From: Acinetobacter lwoffii
GTDB taxonomy: Bacteria > Pseudomonadota > Gammaproteobacteria > Pseudomonadales > Moraxellaceae
Reading direction: 5' to 3'
Length of the DNA: 64,000 bases
Assembly (NCBI RefSeq): GCF_002321025.1
Contig: NZ_DCLL01000032.1
Location: forward strand, 18,365 to 82,364
Shown: positions 16,734 through 26,824 of the stretch, piece by piece
Numbering within the stretch: position 1 is the stretch's first letter
Layout of the letters: each line of letters starts with the position of its first letter
Made by a program: the position numbers and the translations under genes
Notes under the pieces: generated by a model
Told to the model about the DNA's origin: nothing
The model's database searches: none
Seen by the model: the letters and a program-made list of their open reading frames with translations, nothing else

Positions 16734-18305
16734 GTGCATATGGCACAACAATCCAGTTATTCTGCACTCAATCAATATCATCTTGGTATCTGGTATAGCG
16801 CCTATCGCCTGCTAATTAGCACCGGCCTGCTACTGATTTTTCTGCTGACCTACCCCGAACTCACCACCGATTATCAATACCCGCAGCTGTATTATTATGC
16901 GCTGGGAATCGGGGTTGCGATCAATACTGTACAACTGTTCGCGCTGAAATGGATCAGACGACTGATCCAGCCGCAGCTGATCATGATTTTCTTTAGCGAT
17001 GTCTGCATTTTAAGTTTGCTGACTTTGGCGAGCGACGGTCCTAATCTGCAAATCGGGCTGCTGTTTGTGATTACCATCTTTTCTGCATCTTTATTATTAG
17101 ATGCAAAAAAGGCCTTAGTCGTCACGCTGGTTGCTGTTATCAGCGTAATTTATCAGCATTTTATCGGCAGTATTTTTGCATTTTCATCACTCAGCAATAT
17201 CAGTAATAGCGCCCTGCTGGCCTTTTTGTTTTTTGTGGTTTATGGCACCGGACAAATTGCCATACGCCGTTTTCAGATTCTGGAAAATCTGAATTTTTCT
17301 CAATCGCTGGAACTGCACCGCTTACAGAATATTAACCGCTATATTCTGGAACAGATTGAAACCGGCTATCTGGTTCTGGATGAAAACTACCATGTGGTAC
17401 TCAGTAATCCTGCCGCTTGTAATCTTCTTGGAATTGAGTCCAAATACGGCCATGAGAAATTCACCTTATCTCAGTCACAGCCAGATTTATTTGAACTGAT
17501 CCATTTTGAAACACTGGAAAATGGTGAGCGCTTTCAATTTGAATCCCAGCAAAGTCGCTACAATATTCATGTGCAGGTACAAAAGCTGATTGTGCCGCAT
17601 CAGACTCTAATGCTACTGGTGTTACAGGATGCCAAAAAACTGAATCAGCAGGTGCAGCAACTTAAACTTGCTGCTCTGGGTCAGCTCTCGGCCAGTATTG
17701 CGCATGAAATTCGTAATCCATTGGCGGCTATTGTACAGGCCAATGATTTATATCTGGATTCAGAAACTGAACAACAACAAGTGCTCCACCAGATGATTGG
17801 TCGACAGGCGACCCGGATTGACCGGATTATTCAAGACACGCTGAATATGGTCAAAAATAAAGAAACCCATCCTATACCGATTCATCTCAATGAATTTATC
17901 CCGTTATTTATCCAGGAAGATCTGGCCGATATTCATGATCAGATTCAATTTAATATTGATATCCCGCTGGTGATCCAGTTTGATGAAGCACAATTCCGGC
18001 AAATTCTGATTAATCTGATTCGTAATGCTATTCGTCACAATTCAGCAGATGCAGCCTATATTCAGCTGAATGTGCATCCTTATGAACATCGGGTGTGGAT
18101 TGATGTAAGGGATTTTGGCTCTGGCGTAGCCGTACATGACCAGGCCTTACTGTTTAAACCCTTTTTTAGCACATCGATTAGTGGTACCGGATTAGGACTG
18201 TATTTATCACATAGTTTTTGCGAAGCAAATCAGGCACAATTAAACTATATACAACAAGAACAGGGCGCATGCTTTCGCATCAGCTGTCAACGTATCACGC
18301 TTTAA
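16734..18305 (+). CDS. pilS: Sensor histidine kinase PilS
   Basis: A membrane histidine kinase paired with PilR for control of type IV pilin expression. Six membrane helices cover residues about 24-175, a PAS-like segment about 195-300, and the HisKA box has H324 in SIAHEIRNPL; the ATPase domain shows DFGSGV and GTGLGL. GTG 16734 or ATG 16740 are equally possible starts. pilR follows within 14 bases. In Pseudomonas, PilS senses PilA level in the membrane, and that role is inferred here. Confidence 0.9.
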   Translation: MHMAQQSSYSALNQYHLGIWYSAYRLLISTGLLLIFLLTYPELTTDYQYPQLYYYALGIGVAINTVQLFALKWIRRLIQPQLIMIFFSDVCILSLLTLASDGPNLQIGLLFVITIFSASLLLDAKKALVVTLVAVISVIYQHFIGSIFAFSSLSNISNSALLAFLFFVVYGTGQIAIRRFQILENLNFSQSLELHRLQNINRYILEQIETGYLVLDENYHVVLSNPAACNLLGIESKYGHEKFTLSQSQPDLFELIHFETLENGERFQFESQQSRYNIHVQVQKLIVPHQTLMLLVLQDAKKLNQQVQQLKLAALGQLSASIAHEIRNPLAAIVQANDLYLDSETEQQQVLHQMIGRQATRIDRIIQDTLNMVKNKETHPIPIHLNEFIPLFIQEDLADIHDQIQFNIDIPLVIQFDEAQFRQILINLIRNAIRHNSADAAYIQLNVHPYEHRVWIDVRDFGSGVAVHDQALLFKPFFSTSISGTGLGLYLSHSFCEANQAQLNYIQQEQGACFRISCQRITL

Positions 18306-18319
18306 AGGGGTCAAGGAAG

Positions 18320-19744
18320 ATGAATGGGGAACAACAACCACTGGTGCTCTTGGTGGATGATGAGGAAGATTTATGTACCCTCATGCAAATGTCATTGCTG
18401 CGTATGGGAATTCGCACGCACATTGCCCATCGTCTGGAAGATGCTAAAAAATGCCTTGCCAATCATCAATATGATGCCTGTCTAACCGATCTGAACCTTC
18501 CCGATGGCAATGGTTTGGAGCTTCTGGACTGGATAGGCAACCTCTATCCGGCACTTCCGGTCGCAGTTCTGACCGCCTATGGCAACATGGAAATCGCCAT
18601 TGCCGCGCTCAAAGCAGGGGCCTTTGATTTTGTCAGCAAACCGATTAATCAGAAACATCTGGAACAGCTCTTACAAAAAGCGCTGAATAAACCGGTAGAT
18701 TATTCGCATAATAATCCAACTGAAGCGCTCGAACATAAAATGCTGATTGGACAATCCCTGCCGATTCAGCAATTACGCATTACCTTACAAAAAATTGCCC
18801 GCTCACAAGCCCCGGTTTTTATCACTGGCGAATCAGGCACAGGTAAGGAAGTCGTGGCCAATCTGGTCCATCGCCTGAGTAACCGCAATGAAGGTCCTTT
18901 TATTGCGATTAACTGTGGTGCCATTCCGACTGAATTGATGGAAAGTGAACTGTTTGGACATAAAAAGGGCAGCTTCACCGGCGCTGCTCAGGACAAACAA
19001 GGCTTGATTCAATCTGCACATGGGGGCAGCCTGTTTCTGGATGAAATTGCAGAATTACCGCTTTCCATGCAGGTCAAACTGTTACGTGCCGTTCAGGAAA
19101 AACGTATTCGTCCACTCGGTTCAGATACCGAAATTGATGTGGATTTCCGCGTGATCAGTGCTACCCATCAGGATCTGGAAGCCTTGGTGCAACAAGGCAA
19201 ATTCCGCCAGGATCTATATTTCCGTATTCATGTGATGGATCTGACTTTACCGCCGCTGCGTGAACGAGGCCAGGATATTCTGTTATTGGCCGAACACTTT
19301 ATTCAGAAGATTTGCCAGGAATGGGGCATTCCCAATAAAAAACTGACCGAACGTAGCAAAGAGTTCTTATTGGGACAATATTATCCAGGTAATGTACGTG
19401 AATTGCGTAATATTATGGAACGCGCAATTACTTTAAGTGATGAAGAGCGGATTGATCTTCAGCATTTGCAGAGTGCACCGCTACGTCATGCGCTTAACAG
19501 CCCTCAGGAGATAAATACGCTCACGAGCGAGATCATTGCGACCGAAACCCTGATTGCACCTAAAAAGCTGCCTGAAGAGGGTCTAGAACTATATTTGGAA
19601 AAGGTCGAGAAAGAAATTTTACTGAATGCGCTGAATCTGACCCATTGGAACCGGACACTGGCCGCCAAAAAACTCGGCATGTCATTCCGTTCCCTGCGCT
19701 ATCGTTTGAAAAAGTTCGGACTGGATACCGAAGAAGACGAATAA
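18320..19744 (+). CDS. pilR: NtrC-family response regulator PilR
   Basis: A sigma-54-dependent activator of pilA. It contains a receiver (phosphoacceptor D57), an AAA+ domain with Walker A GESGTGKE and a sigma-54-contact loop KKGSFTGA (the GSFTGA form common in PilR), and a Fis-type helix-turn-helix at the end (LAAKKLGMSFRSLRYRLKK). ATG 18320 (474 aa) has AAGGAAG just before it; the longer in-frame ORF from 18218 lies inside pilS. Its stop abuts the stop of the convergent protease gene with no base between and no hairpin. Confidence 0.93.
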   Translation: MNGEQQPLVLLVDDEEDLCTLMQMSLLRMGIRTHIAHRLEDAKKCLANHQYDACLTDLNLPDGNGLELLDWIGNLYPALPVAVLTAYGNMEIAIAALKAGAFDFVSKPINQKHLEQLLQKALNKPVDYSHNNPTEALEHKMLIGQSLPIQQLRITLQKIARSQAPVFITGESGTGKEVVANLVHRLSNRNEGPFIAINCGAIPTELMESELFGHKKGSFTGAAQDKQGLIQSAHGGSLFLDEIAELPLSMQVKLLRAVQEKRIRPLGSDTEIDVDFRVISATHQDLEALVQQGKFRQDLYFRIHVMDLTLPPLRERGQDILLLAEHFIQKICQEWGIPNKKLTERSKEFLLGQYYPGNVRELRNIMERAITLSDEERIDLQHLQSAPLRHALNSPQEINTLTSEIIATETLIAPKKLPEEGLELYLEKVEKEILLNALNLTHWNRTLAAKKLGMSFRSLRYRLKKFGLDTEEDE

Positions 19745-20917
19745 TTATTTTTGCAGGAGCAGCAAGTCTGTGACATGTTCCAGATAACTCTCCTCACGCA
19801 TTTCCTGCTTAAACGGATAGTTGAAATGCGGCTGTACGCCCCGCCCTTCAATCATCTGGCCACTCGGGCTAAAGTATTGCGATACTGTCATCTGTAGAGC
19901 CGAACCGTTGCTTAAAGGAAAGAGTTTCTGTACTACGCCTTTGCCATAGCTTTTTTCGCCTACGACCCAGGCACGGTTATGTTCTTTCAGGGCTGCTGTA
20001 AACACTTCTGCTGCAGAAGCCGAGCGGTTATTAATCAATACCCCAACTTTCAGATTCTGAAACTCAAAACTCGGCAAGGCCTGAAATTGCTGATTACCTT
20101 CAGCGCGGCTTTTGGTCGAAACAATCACGCCCTGATTCAAAAATAAATCGGCAGATTCAACTGCAGCCGAGAGTAAGCCACCGGGATTATTGCGTAAATC
20201 AAATAGCACGGCTTTTAAGCGCTTGTCGGCATAGCTTTCGATTAGACGTTTGATTTCATTGGCAGTATCTTGCTGAAAAACCTTGACCTGTAAAACCAGA
20301 ACCTGATTATTGTGCAGGCTCGATTTAATTTCAGTATCCAGTTTGGTATTGCGGACCAGACGAACGGCCGGACTTTGCGGGGAGAGCTGAATCATGAGCG
20401 TAGAGCCAACGGCTCCGCTCAATAACTGCCGGACTTGTTCCTGATTCAGGCTATTTAATACCTGATCGTCAATTTTATAAACCGTGACGCCATTTCGAAG
20501 TCCCTGCTTGGCTGAATCAGCATCGGAACTCAGTCCCTGAACTACCCATTGCTTCAACCGCGGGTCAAATTGCAGATCAAAATCAATGCTGGCCAGATCA
20601 CCTTCGGTATATTCACGCAGTTGCTTATAATCTTCAGGCGACAAATAACGGGAATAGCGATCTAAGCCACTGACCAGACCCTGAATGGCCTGTTGAAACA
20701 AGGCATCGTCATTTTTATCTTGGATATAATTATCTTTTACGATGCCATAAATTTGTACGAATTCTTGAATGGATGCCACAGGAATTTCGGAATAGACCTG
20801 CCCATCCATTTCCATATCATCGAATGCCGGCTCATTTGAACCCGCACCCCAAGCTGAATGACTCAAACACATCAGTAAGCATGGTATTACAACAGACTTC
20901 CAGCGTGTTCTTGCCAT
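19745..20917 (-). CDS. C-terminal-processing peptidase, S41 family
   Basis: A 390-aa secreted or periplasmic protease of the CtpA type. An N-terminal signal peptide ends near WGA (residue about 25). A degenerate PDZ-like domain (about 105-180) precedes the S41 catalytic domain with S301 (in SASAAE) and K326 (GEKSYGKG), the 25-residue spacing expected for the Ser-Lys dyad. It would trim or degrade envelope proteins by their C-termini. It lies 30 bases after gpmI, so both are probably one transcript; this gpmI-ctpA pairing is known in Pseudomonas and relatives. Confidence 0.9.
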   Translation of the reverse strand: MARTRWKSVVIPCLLMCLSHSAWGAGSNEPAFDDMEMDGQVYSEIPVASIQEFVQIYGIVKDNYIQDKNDDALFQQAIQGLVSGLDRYSRYLSPEDYKQLREYTEGDLASIDFDLQFDPRLKQWVVQGLSSDADSAKQGLRNGVTVYKIDDQVLNSLNQEQVRQLLSGAVGSTLMIQLSPQSPAVRLVRNTKLDTEIKSSLHNNQVLVLQVKVFQQDTANEIKRLIESYADKRLKAVLFDLRNNPGGLLSAAVESADLFLNQGVIVSTKSRAEGNQQFQALPSFEFQNLKVGVLINNRSASAAEVFTAALKEHNRAWVVGEKSYGKGVVQKLFPLSNGSALQMTVSQYFSPSGQMIEGRGVQPHFNYPFKQEMREESYLEHVTDLLLLQK

Positions 20918-20947
20918 TCTTTGACCTTTATAGAATTTTATCGAAAA

Positions 20948-22495
20948 TTATGCATCAAGCTGAATCAGGTTACGACCTTGCATTTCAGCAGGTACCGGAA
21001 CTTGCATCAGACTTAATAAAGTCGGTGCTACATCTGCCAATACACCGCCTTCTGCGATCGTGGCCTGAGTTGGGCCGACATAAATAAACGGAACCAATTC
21101 AGTGGTATGCTGAGTATGTACCTGACCACTGTGATAGTCCTGCATCTGCTCTACGTTACCATGATCGGCAGTCACAATCATATGACCTTTTTGCGCCATT
21201 ACCGCTTCATAAACCCGGCCCAAACAGGTATCAACCGCTTCAACAGCTTTCACCGCAGCATCGAATACACCCGTATGACCGACCATATCACCATTGGCAA
21301 AGTTCACCACCAGCAGGTCAAATTCACCTGAATTGATCGCAGCCACCAGCTCATCAGTCACTTCATAAGCACTCATTTCCGGTTTAAGGTCATAAGTGGC
21401 TACGTTTGGCGATGGAATCAGGATACGTTTTTCACCTGGGTATTCATCTTCACGGCCGCCGCTGAAGAAGAAAGTCACATGCGCATACTTTTCTGTTTCC
21501 GCAATGCGCAGCTGTGTTTTACCCAAATCAGATAAGTATTCACCAATCGAGTTTTTCAACGCTTCAGGCATATACGCTACAGGTGCATCAATGGTTGCCT
21601 GATAGCGAGTCAGCATGACAAACTTCGCCAAATTCGGCACGACTTTACGTTCAAAACCTGCAAAGTCTTTTTCTACAAATGCGCGAGTCAATTCACGGGC
21701 ACGATCGGCACGGAAGTTCATGAATACGACGCTGTCGCCATCCTGAATTTTCGCCAGCTCGCCAATACGGGTGGCTTTGACAAACTCATCCGACTCATCG
21801 GCCGCGTAAGCTTGTTCGAGACCTTCAACTGCGCTGGCAGCTGTACGAACCGCTTCACCTTCAGCCAGCAAGCGATAGGCCTGTTCAACACGATCCCAAC
21901 GGTTGTCACGATCCATGGCAAAATAACGGCCAATCATGGTCGCAATACGACCTTGACCTGGATATTGCGCAAATAAGGCATCAAGTTTTTCTAAAGAAGG
22001 CTGTGCGTTTTTCGGCGGCGTATCACGACCATCTAAGAATGCATGTAAATAGACTTGCGCACCACGTTTCAGTGCCAGCTCTGCCATCGCCACGATATGA
22101 TCTTCATGCGAGTGCACACCACCTTCAGACAACAGGCCAAGCAAATGTACGGCACCACCTGAGGCTTTGGCTTTCTCCACCGCATCGACCAACACTTCAT
22201 GTTCAAAGAAGTCGCCCGTACGAATGTCTTTGGTAATCCGGGTAAAGTCCTGATACAGCACACGACCTGCGCCGAGGTTCATATGTCCAACTTCAGAGTT
22301 ACCCATCTGGCCATCTGGCAGGCCAACATCTTCACCTGAACCCGAGATCAAACCATGCGGATGCTTGTCCTGTATCGCAGTTAAATTTGGTCGTTTAGCT
22401 GCTAAAAACGCATTGTCTTCGACCGCTTCGCGATGACCCACACCATCCATAATCACCAAAACGTGAGGGATTTTGCCAGCAGTTGCATCCGTCAT
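20948..22495 (-). CDS. gpmI: 2,3-bisphosphoglycerate-independent phosphoglycerate mutase
   Basis: Interconverts 3- and 2-phosphoglycerate in lower glycolysis and gluconeogenesis, using two Mn ions. The alkaline-phosphatase-like core shows the nucleophile S67 in GNSEVGHMN and the metal ligands in DGRDTPP, NFANGDMVGHTG and TADHGN. At 515 aa it is full length. It lies upstream of the S41 peptidase on the same strand. Confidence 0.96.
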   Translation of the reverse strand: MTDATAGKIPHVLVIMDGVGHREAVEDNAFLAAKRPNLTAIQDKHPHGLISGSGEDVGLPDGQMGNSEVGHMNLGAGRVLYQDFTRITKDIRTGDFFEHEVLVDAVEKAKASGGAVHLLGLLSEGGVHSHEDHIVAMAELALKRGAQVYLHAFLDGRDTPPKNAQPSLEKLDALFAQYPGQGRIATMIGRYFAMDRDNRWDRVEQAYRLLAEGEAVRTAASAVEGLEQAYAADESDEFVKATRIGELAKIQDGDSVVFMNFRADRARELTRAFVEKDFAGFERKVVPNLAKFVMLTRYQATIDAPVAYMPEALKNSIGEYLSDLGKTQLRIAETEKYAHVTFFFSGGREDEYPGEKRILIPSPNVATYDLKPEMSAYEVTDELVAAINSGEFDLLVVNFANGDMVGHTGVFDAAVKAVEAVDTCLGRVYEAVMAQKGHMIVTADHGNVEQMQDYHSGQVHTQHTTELVPFIYVGPTQATIAEGGVLADVAPTLLSLMQVPVPAEMQGRNLIQLDA

Positions 22496-22549
22496 AATGA
22501 AATACTCTGTTCGTCTACGAATTAATCGCTCTATTTTAGCGAAGTTTAT

Positions 22550-22590
22550 AAAAAGAGGCCATGACCCGTATATGGTTTAAGCCTCTCATG
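22550..22590 (-). terminator. Probable terminator after lptG
   Basis: AGAGGC at 22554-22559 pairs with GCCTCT at 22581-22586 around a 21-nt loop. On the minus strand the stem is followed by TTTTTAT. The stem is short and the loop large, so strength is uncertain. Confidence 0.5.
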
Positions 22591-22619
22591 ATGATTGATT
22601 TGTTCTATTTTCCTATGGT

Positions 22620-23690
22620 TTAGCGTGCCCGATGCAGCAAGTATACGCCGATACCGAACATGATCAGAATCGGAATAAACACGAACCAGGCCGGAGATGG
22701 TGCGTAAATCAAGCTGGCATAGCCGAGGAAATCCTGCAGATAGAAGAAACCCAGTCCGGCAAATAAAGCTATCACCAGACGAAAACCCATGGATTGCTGA
22801 CGTAATGGCCCGAAGATAAATGAACAGGCGATCACTACTAGTGCAATCAGGGCAAAAGGCGAGCCGAGTTTTTGCCAGAAGGCCAGCTGATAGGTTTTAG
22901 GCACCTGGCTGTATTCATGCATATAGCTCATGAAACTGACCAGTTGACTCGGCGATAAATCTTCAGGATCAATCGTCACCATATGCACATATTTAGGCTG
23001 TAATGCTAGCGCTAAAGGTTGCTGTTGCTGCTTAACCAGTGTGGCATTACCATTTTGGAGAATATCGAACTGCTCTGTGTTGTCCAGCGTCCAGGAACCA
23101 TCTTTAACAAATTGGCCCTGATCTGCCTGCAAGGTACCGCGCAAACGATAGTTCTGGTCAAAGTCCAGCATCTGCACATTTTTCAACTGACCTTGCGAGT
23201 TAGCATAATCGATATAAATAAAGCGCTGCCCTTCCCGAGTCCAGTAACCACGAACTTCACCGAGCTGAGCGGCTTTACTGGCACTTTTTACGCTTTTGGC
23301 CTGTTCATTGGTATAAGGAATGACCCACTCGCTCAGGGCAAATGACAACACCACCAACAACAGTGCTGAACGGATCACCCACCCGACAATACGCCATAAG
23401 CTCACGCCGACCGAACGCATCACAATCAGCTCACTATTCGAGGCTAATGTACCAAGACCTAAAACTGCACCAATCAGTGCAGAAATCGGCAGGATTTCAT
23501 ATAAATAATTTGGTGCGCCCCAAAGCACATATTTCAAGGCATCCCAGGCACCATAACCATCTTTGAGCGAACCAAGCTCACCCAGATAAGTAAATAATAC
23601 CTGTAAACCCGCCAATACCGCGGTTGCACCCAGCATCGCCAGCGCAGTGGTTTGGGTCACATGTTTTGCAACTATACGACGTGCCAACAT
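22620..23690 (-). CDS. lptG: LPS export ABC transporter permease LptG
   Basis: A 356-aa inner membrane permease of the LptB2FG complex that extracts lipooligosaccharide and feeds it to the LptC-LptA bridge. Three N-terminal helices, a large periplasmic jellyroll domain (about 130-265) and three C-terminal helices are visible, with the LptG N-terminal coupling segment (SNSELIVMRSVGVS). It starts 2 bases after the lptF stop. Confidence 0.94.
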   Translation of the reverse strand: MLARRIVAKHVTQTTALAMLGATAVLAGLQVLFTYLGELGSLKDGYGAWDALKYVLWGAPNYLYEILPISALIGAVLGLGTLASNSELIVMRSVGVSLWRIVGWVIRSALLLVVLSFALSEWVIPYTNEQAKSVKSASKAAQLGEVRGYWTREGQRFIYIDYANSQGQLKNVQMLDFDQNYRLRGTLQADQGQFVKDGSWTLDNTEQFDILQNGNATLVKQQQQPLALALQPKYVHMVTIDPEDLSPSQLVSFMSYMHEYSQVPKTYQLAFWQKLGSPFALIALVVIACSFIFGPLRQQSMGFRLVIALFAGLGFFYLQDFLGYASLIYAPSPAWFVFIPILIMFGIGVYLLHRAR

Positions 23691-23692
23691 TG

Positions 23693-24793
23693 TTAAGACC
23701 TCACTCGCTGAATCTGTTTCTTGATTTTCGGGCCTAATTTCTGTTTACGCGAGAACAAGGCACCCGCAATTGCATAGGCAATCAGAATCAATGGATAGGC
23801 CCAAATGCCCATTTCTTCTTTACTGATCCGCGTCTTCACTGCCATCAGGGCTACAATCAGACTGGCAAAAATCATGAGGGCAGGAAATAACTTGAGATAT
23901 CGACCCTGTCGTGGACTCACTTCAGACAAGGCCACAGCCAGAATCAGGGCAATCAGAATCGCAAAAGGAACAAACACCCGCCAGCCCAACTCACTGGCCA
24001 CCACAGGATCCTGACGGTTCTGCCACAATTGCGAGGTCGGTAAGGCCTCAACTTCAGTACTGGCAAATTGCGCTTCTTCATCGCTTTCTAAGCGCAGACG
24101 ATAGCTTTCAAATTCAGCTTGAGTATATTGCGGTGTACCCGGATAGATCTCATAACGGCGTCCATTAACCAGATCGACCACATTGGCAGCATCATTCGGT
24201 ACTTCAATTCGGGTGGCTTCCTGCGCCAGAATCATCACATCCGGTTTGCCTTCTTTTTCCGCACGCTGATAAAAGAAAATATCTTTTAAATTTTTACGGT
24301 CTTCTGACAGGTCACCGGCATAAATGGTATAGGGCCCAGAGGAGATAAATTCTTTCGGTCGCACCAGGTCAAAGCCGGTACGTACCGCCTGACTGGTGGT
24401 CAGGGCTTCAAACTGGCGAATGCCCCACGGCGCAGCCCACAGCATCAATCCGGCCTGAACAATCAAAAACACCAGGGTCATCGGCACCAGTAGACGCGCC
24501 AATTGATGCCGACTGACGCCACTGCCATTCATCACGGCCATTTCATGGTCGACATATAAACGGCCAAACACCAGCATCAGTCCAATAAAGAAACCGAGCG
24601 GAAGAATCAGGGTCAAGAATTCAGGCAAACGGTAGCCAATAATGCTAAATAAAATGCCTGCATCCAGACGGCCTTGCGCCGCGACACCAAAATACTTGAT
24701 CAGTCGACCGCCCATCATGATCAAGGTCAATAAGGCAATCACCACCAAGGATGTCGAGACAACTTGCTTGACCAGATAACGCCGAATAATCAA
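23693..24793 (-). CDS. lptF: LPS export ABC transporter permease LptF
   Basis: The partner permease of LptG (366 aa) with the same three helices, periplasmic domain, three helices plan. The segment YVDHEMAVMNGSGVSR corresponds to the coupling helix contacting the LptB ATPase. It is divergent from pepA with a 156-bp gap, an arrangement conserved in gammaproteobacteria. Confidence 0.94.
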   Translation of the reverse strand: MIIRRYLVKQVVSTSLVVIALLTLIMMGGRLIKYFGVAAQGRLDAGILFSIIGYRLPEFLTLILPLGFFIGLMLVFGRLYVDHEMAVMNGSGVSRHQLARLLVPMTLVFLIVQAGLMLWAAPWGIRQFEALTTSQAVRTGFDLVRPKEFISSGPYTIYAGDLSEDRKNLKDIFFYQRAEKEGKPDVMILAQEATRIEVPNDAANVVDLVNGRRYEIYPGTPQYTQAEFESYRLRLESDEEAQFASTEVEALPTSQLWQNRQDPVVASELGWRVFVPFAILIALILAVALSEVSPRQGRYLKLFPALMIFASLIVALMAVKTRISKEEMGIWAYPLILIAYAIAGALFSRKQKLGPKIKKQIQRVRS

Positions 24794-24875
24794 ATTAATT
24801 CTTCCAAAATAAGGTCCATAAAACGAGTGCTAGTTTACCCGAATAGCAAAAATATAAAACCTAGGCCGCCCTGCC

Positions 24876-24908
24876 CATTGAAAATCTATTCGGATAAATG
24901 TTTCAATG
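24876..24908. promoter_or_regulatory. Inverted repeat in lptF-pepA divergent promoter region
   Basis: An 8-bp perfect inverted repeat (CATTGAAA at 24876-24883, TTTCAATG at 24901-24908) with a 17-bp spacer lies between the divergent genes, ending 41 bp before the pepA ATG. It could be an operator for a dimeric regulator. No family-specific match is recognised. Confidence 0.35.
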
Positions 24909-24949
24909 ACTGAATGATTTACCCATCTAGACAGGCGTGAAAACAGAAT

Positions 24950-26398
24950 ATGAAACTTACAATTAATACGTCATTCCCAGAGAATGGATCAAGTCAATCT
25001 TTGTTGATTTTAGTTGACTCAGAACAACTTCAGAATACAACCGCAACCTATCAAATCAATAATTTAGACACATTAATTGAAGCCTCTCAATTCAAGGCAG
25101 CGTTGGCGGAAAGCCTGAGCCTGATTGGTCAGGTGAGCCAGTCCAGCCATGCAGCACTAATTGGTTTAGGCAAGGTCGCTGAACTGCAACCGGCAAAACT
25201 TGCAAAAATCGCGCAAACTATTATTCAAGTCACTCAAAAAAAATTCAAACAGATTTCTGTAGATCTGACACAACTTCCACAAGAATTCCATTATCTGTTT
25301 GCGCTCTTCCTGACTCAGGCCAGCTATGGTTATGATGAATATAAATCCAAGAAGAATGAATTTGTGCTCGAGCAGATCGACCTGATTGCCACTCATAGCG
25401 TCTTAACTACCGAACAGTTGCAACTGGTACAAGCAGTGCAAAGCGGACAAAATCTGGCACGTGACCTGGGCAACCGTCCGGGCAATATCTGTTTCCCTGA
25501 ATATCTTGCAGAACAGGCGGTGGCTTTGGCGGCTGAATATCCAGACCTACTTAAAGTCACAGTGCTGGATGAACAGCAAATGGCAGATTTAGGCATGGGC
25601 GCCTTCCTTGCGGTAAGTAAAGGTTCAGAGCGTCCTGGTCGGATTATCAGCATGGAATATCAGTCAGAGCGTAGCGAAGCACCGGTAGTCTTGGTGGGTA
25701 AAGGCATTACGTTTGATACCGGCGGTATTTCCCTTAAACCAGGCGCAGGCATGGACGAGATGAAATACGACATGTGCGGTGCAGCCTCTGTACTCGGTAC
25801 AATGCGTGCATTGTGCGAAGCCCGCTTACCTCTACATGTGGTGGGAACCATCGCTGCAGCAGAAAACATGCCTTCAGGTAAAGCCACCCGTCCTGGTGAT
25901 ATCGTAACGACCATGAGCGGTCAGACGGTTGAAATCCTGAATACCGATGCCGAAGGCCGTCTGGTGCTGTGTGATACCCTGACTTATGTAAAACGTTTTA
26001 ACCCTGCTTTAGTGATTGATATCGCAACCTTAACCGGTGCCTGTGTGGTCGCTTTGGGTTCAGTGCTGACGGGTCTGTTCACGCCAGATGATAAACTGGC
26101 AGCAGAACTGGAAGCTGCCGGCCAGCATTCCTTTGACCGGGTATGGCGTATGCCGGTACTGGAAGACTATCAGGAACAGCTGGATTCACCATTTGCCGAC
26201 ATTGGCAATATCGGTGGTCCAAAAGCTGGTTCTGTGACTGCAGCCTGCTTCCTGCAACGTTTTACCCGTGAATATCGCTGGGCACATCTGGATGTTGCAG
26301 GTACGGCATGGAACTCAGGTACCAATAAAGGTGCAACCGGCCGTCCAGTTCCATTATTGATGCAATTCCTGGCGAATCGCGTTCAAAGCAATGGCTAA
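24950..26398 (+). CDS. pepA: Leucyl aminopeptidase PepA (M17)
   Basis: A cytoplasmic di-zinc aminopeptidase, 482 aa, that removes N-terminal residues from peptides; in E. coli it also binds DNA as a Xer accessory factor. The M17 signature NTDAEGRLVL, the catalytic lysine block GKGITFDTGGISLKPG and the metal ligands nearby are intact. The N-terminal domain (about 1-170) is divergent, as usual. It overlaps holC by 8 bases, which indicates coupled translation. Confidence 0.95.
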   Translation: MKLTINTSFPENGSSQSLLILVDSEQLQNTTATYQINNLDTLIEASQFKAALAESLSLIGQVSQSSHAALIGLGKVAELQPAKLAKIAQTIIQVTQKKFKQISVDLTQLPQEFHYLFALFLTQASYGYDEYKSKKNEFVLEQIDLIATHSVLTTEQLQLVQAVQSGQNLARDLGNRPGNICFPEYLAEQAVALAAEYPDLLKVTVLDEQQMADLGMGAFLAVSKGSERPGRIISMEYQSERSEAPVVLVGKGITFDTGGISLKPGAGMDEMKYDMCGAASVLGTMRALCEARLPLHVVGTIAAAENMPSGKATRPGDIVTTMSGQTVEILNTDAEGRLVLCDTLTYVKRFNPALVIDIATLTGACVVALGSVLTGLFTPDDKLAAELEAAGQHSFDRVWRMPVLEDYQEQLDSPFADIGNIGGPKAGSVTAACFLQRFTREYRWAHLDVAGTAWNSGTNKGATGRPVPLLMQFLANRVQSNG

Positions 26399-26798
26399 AG
26401 TCAGCTTTTATTTATTCGAAAAAAGCCCTGAACGACAAGTGGACAGTACTTGTCGTTTATGTCGTAAGATTCTGCGTCAGCCGGCGCGGATTTTGTTACT
26501 GTGTGCCGATACGGATTTGCAACAGCAGCTAGATGAACGTCTGTGGAGCTTTGACCCCAGCAGCTTTATTCCACATGGTATTGACCAGCCTCAGGCCACG
26601 GTCTGTATTTCGGCGACACTACCGGAACAGTCCGACTGGATTATTTTCAATTTTAATCCGGAAGCACTTGAACCTTACGCAAAATTTAGTCACATTATTG
26701 AGATCATTGAAAACCATGAAACGGCTAAACAGTTGGGTCGTGAAAAATTCAAGCAATATCGTCGTTTAGGTATTGAACCGGACACCCATAAGCTTTAA
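26391..26798 (+). CDS. holC: DNA polymerase III subunit chi
   Basis: A 135-aa clamp-loader accessory protein that links the replisome to SSB. Weakly conserved family, but the typical N-terminus (KVSFYLFEKSPERQ), the central CRKILRQPARILLLC and the SDWIIFNFNPEAL block fit, and the position directly after pepA is diagnostic. Its start lies inside pepA. valS, which follows holC in many enterobacteria, is absent here. Confidence 0.9.
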   Translation: MAKVSFYLFEKSPERQVDSTCRLCRKILRQPARILLLCADTDLQQQLDERLWSFDPSSFIPHGIDQPQATVCISATLPEQSDWIIFNFNPEALEPYAKFSHIIEIIENHETAKQLGREKFKQYRRLGIEPDTHKL

Positions 26799-26824
26799 CC
26801 GATATCATCCACAAGGAGAGGCAC

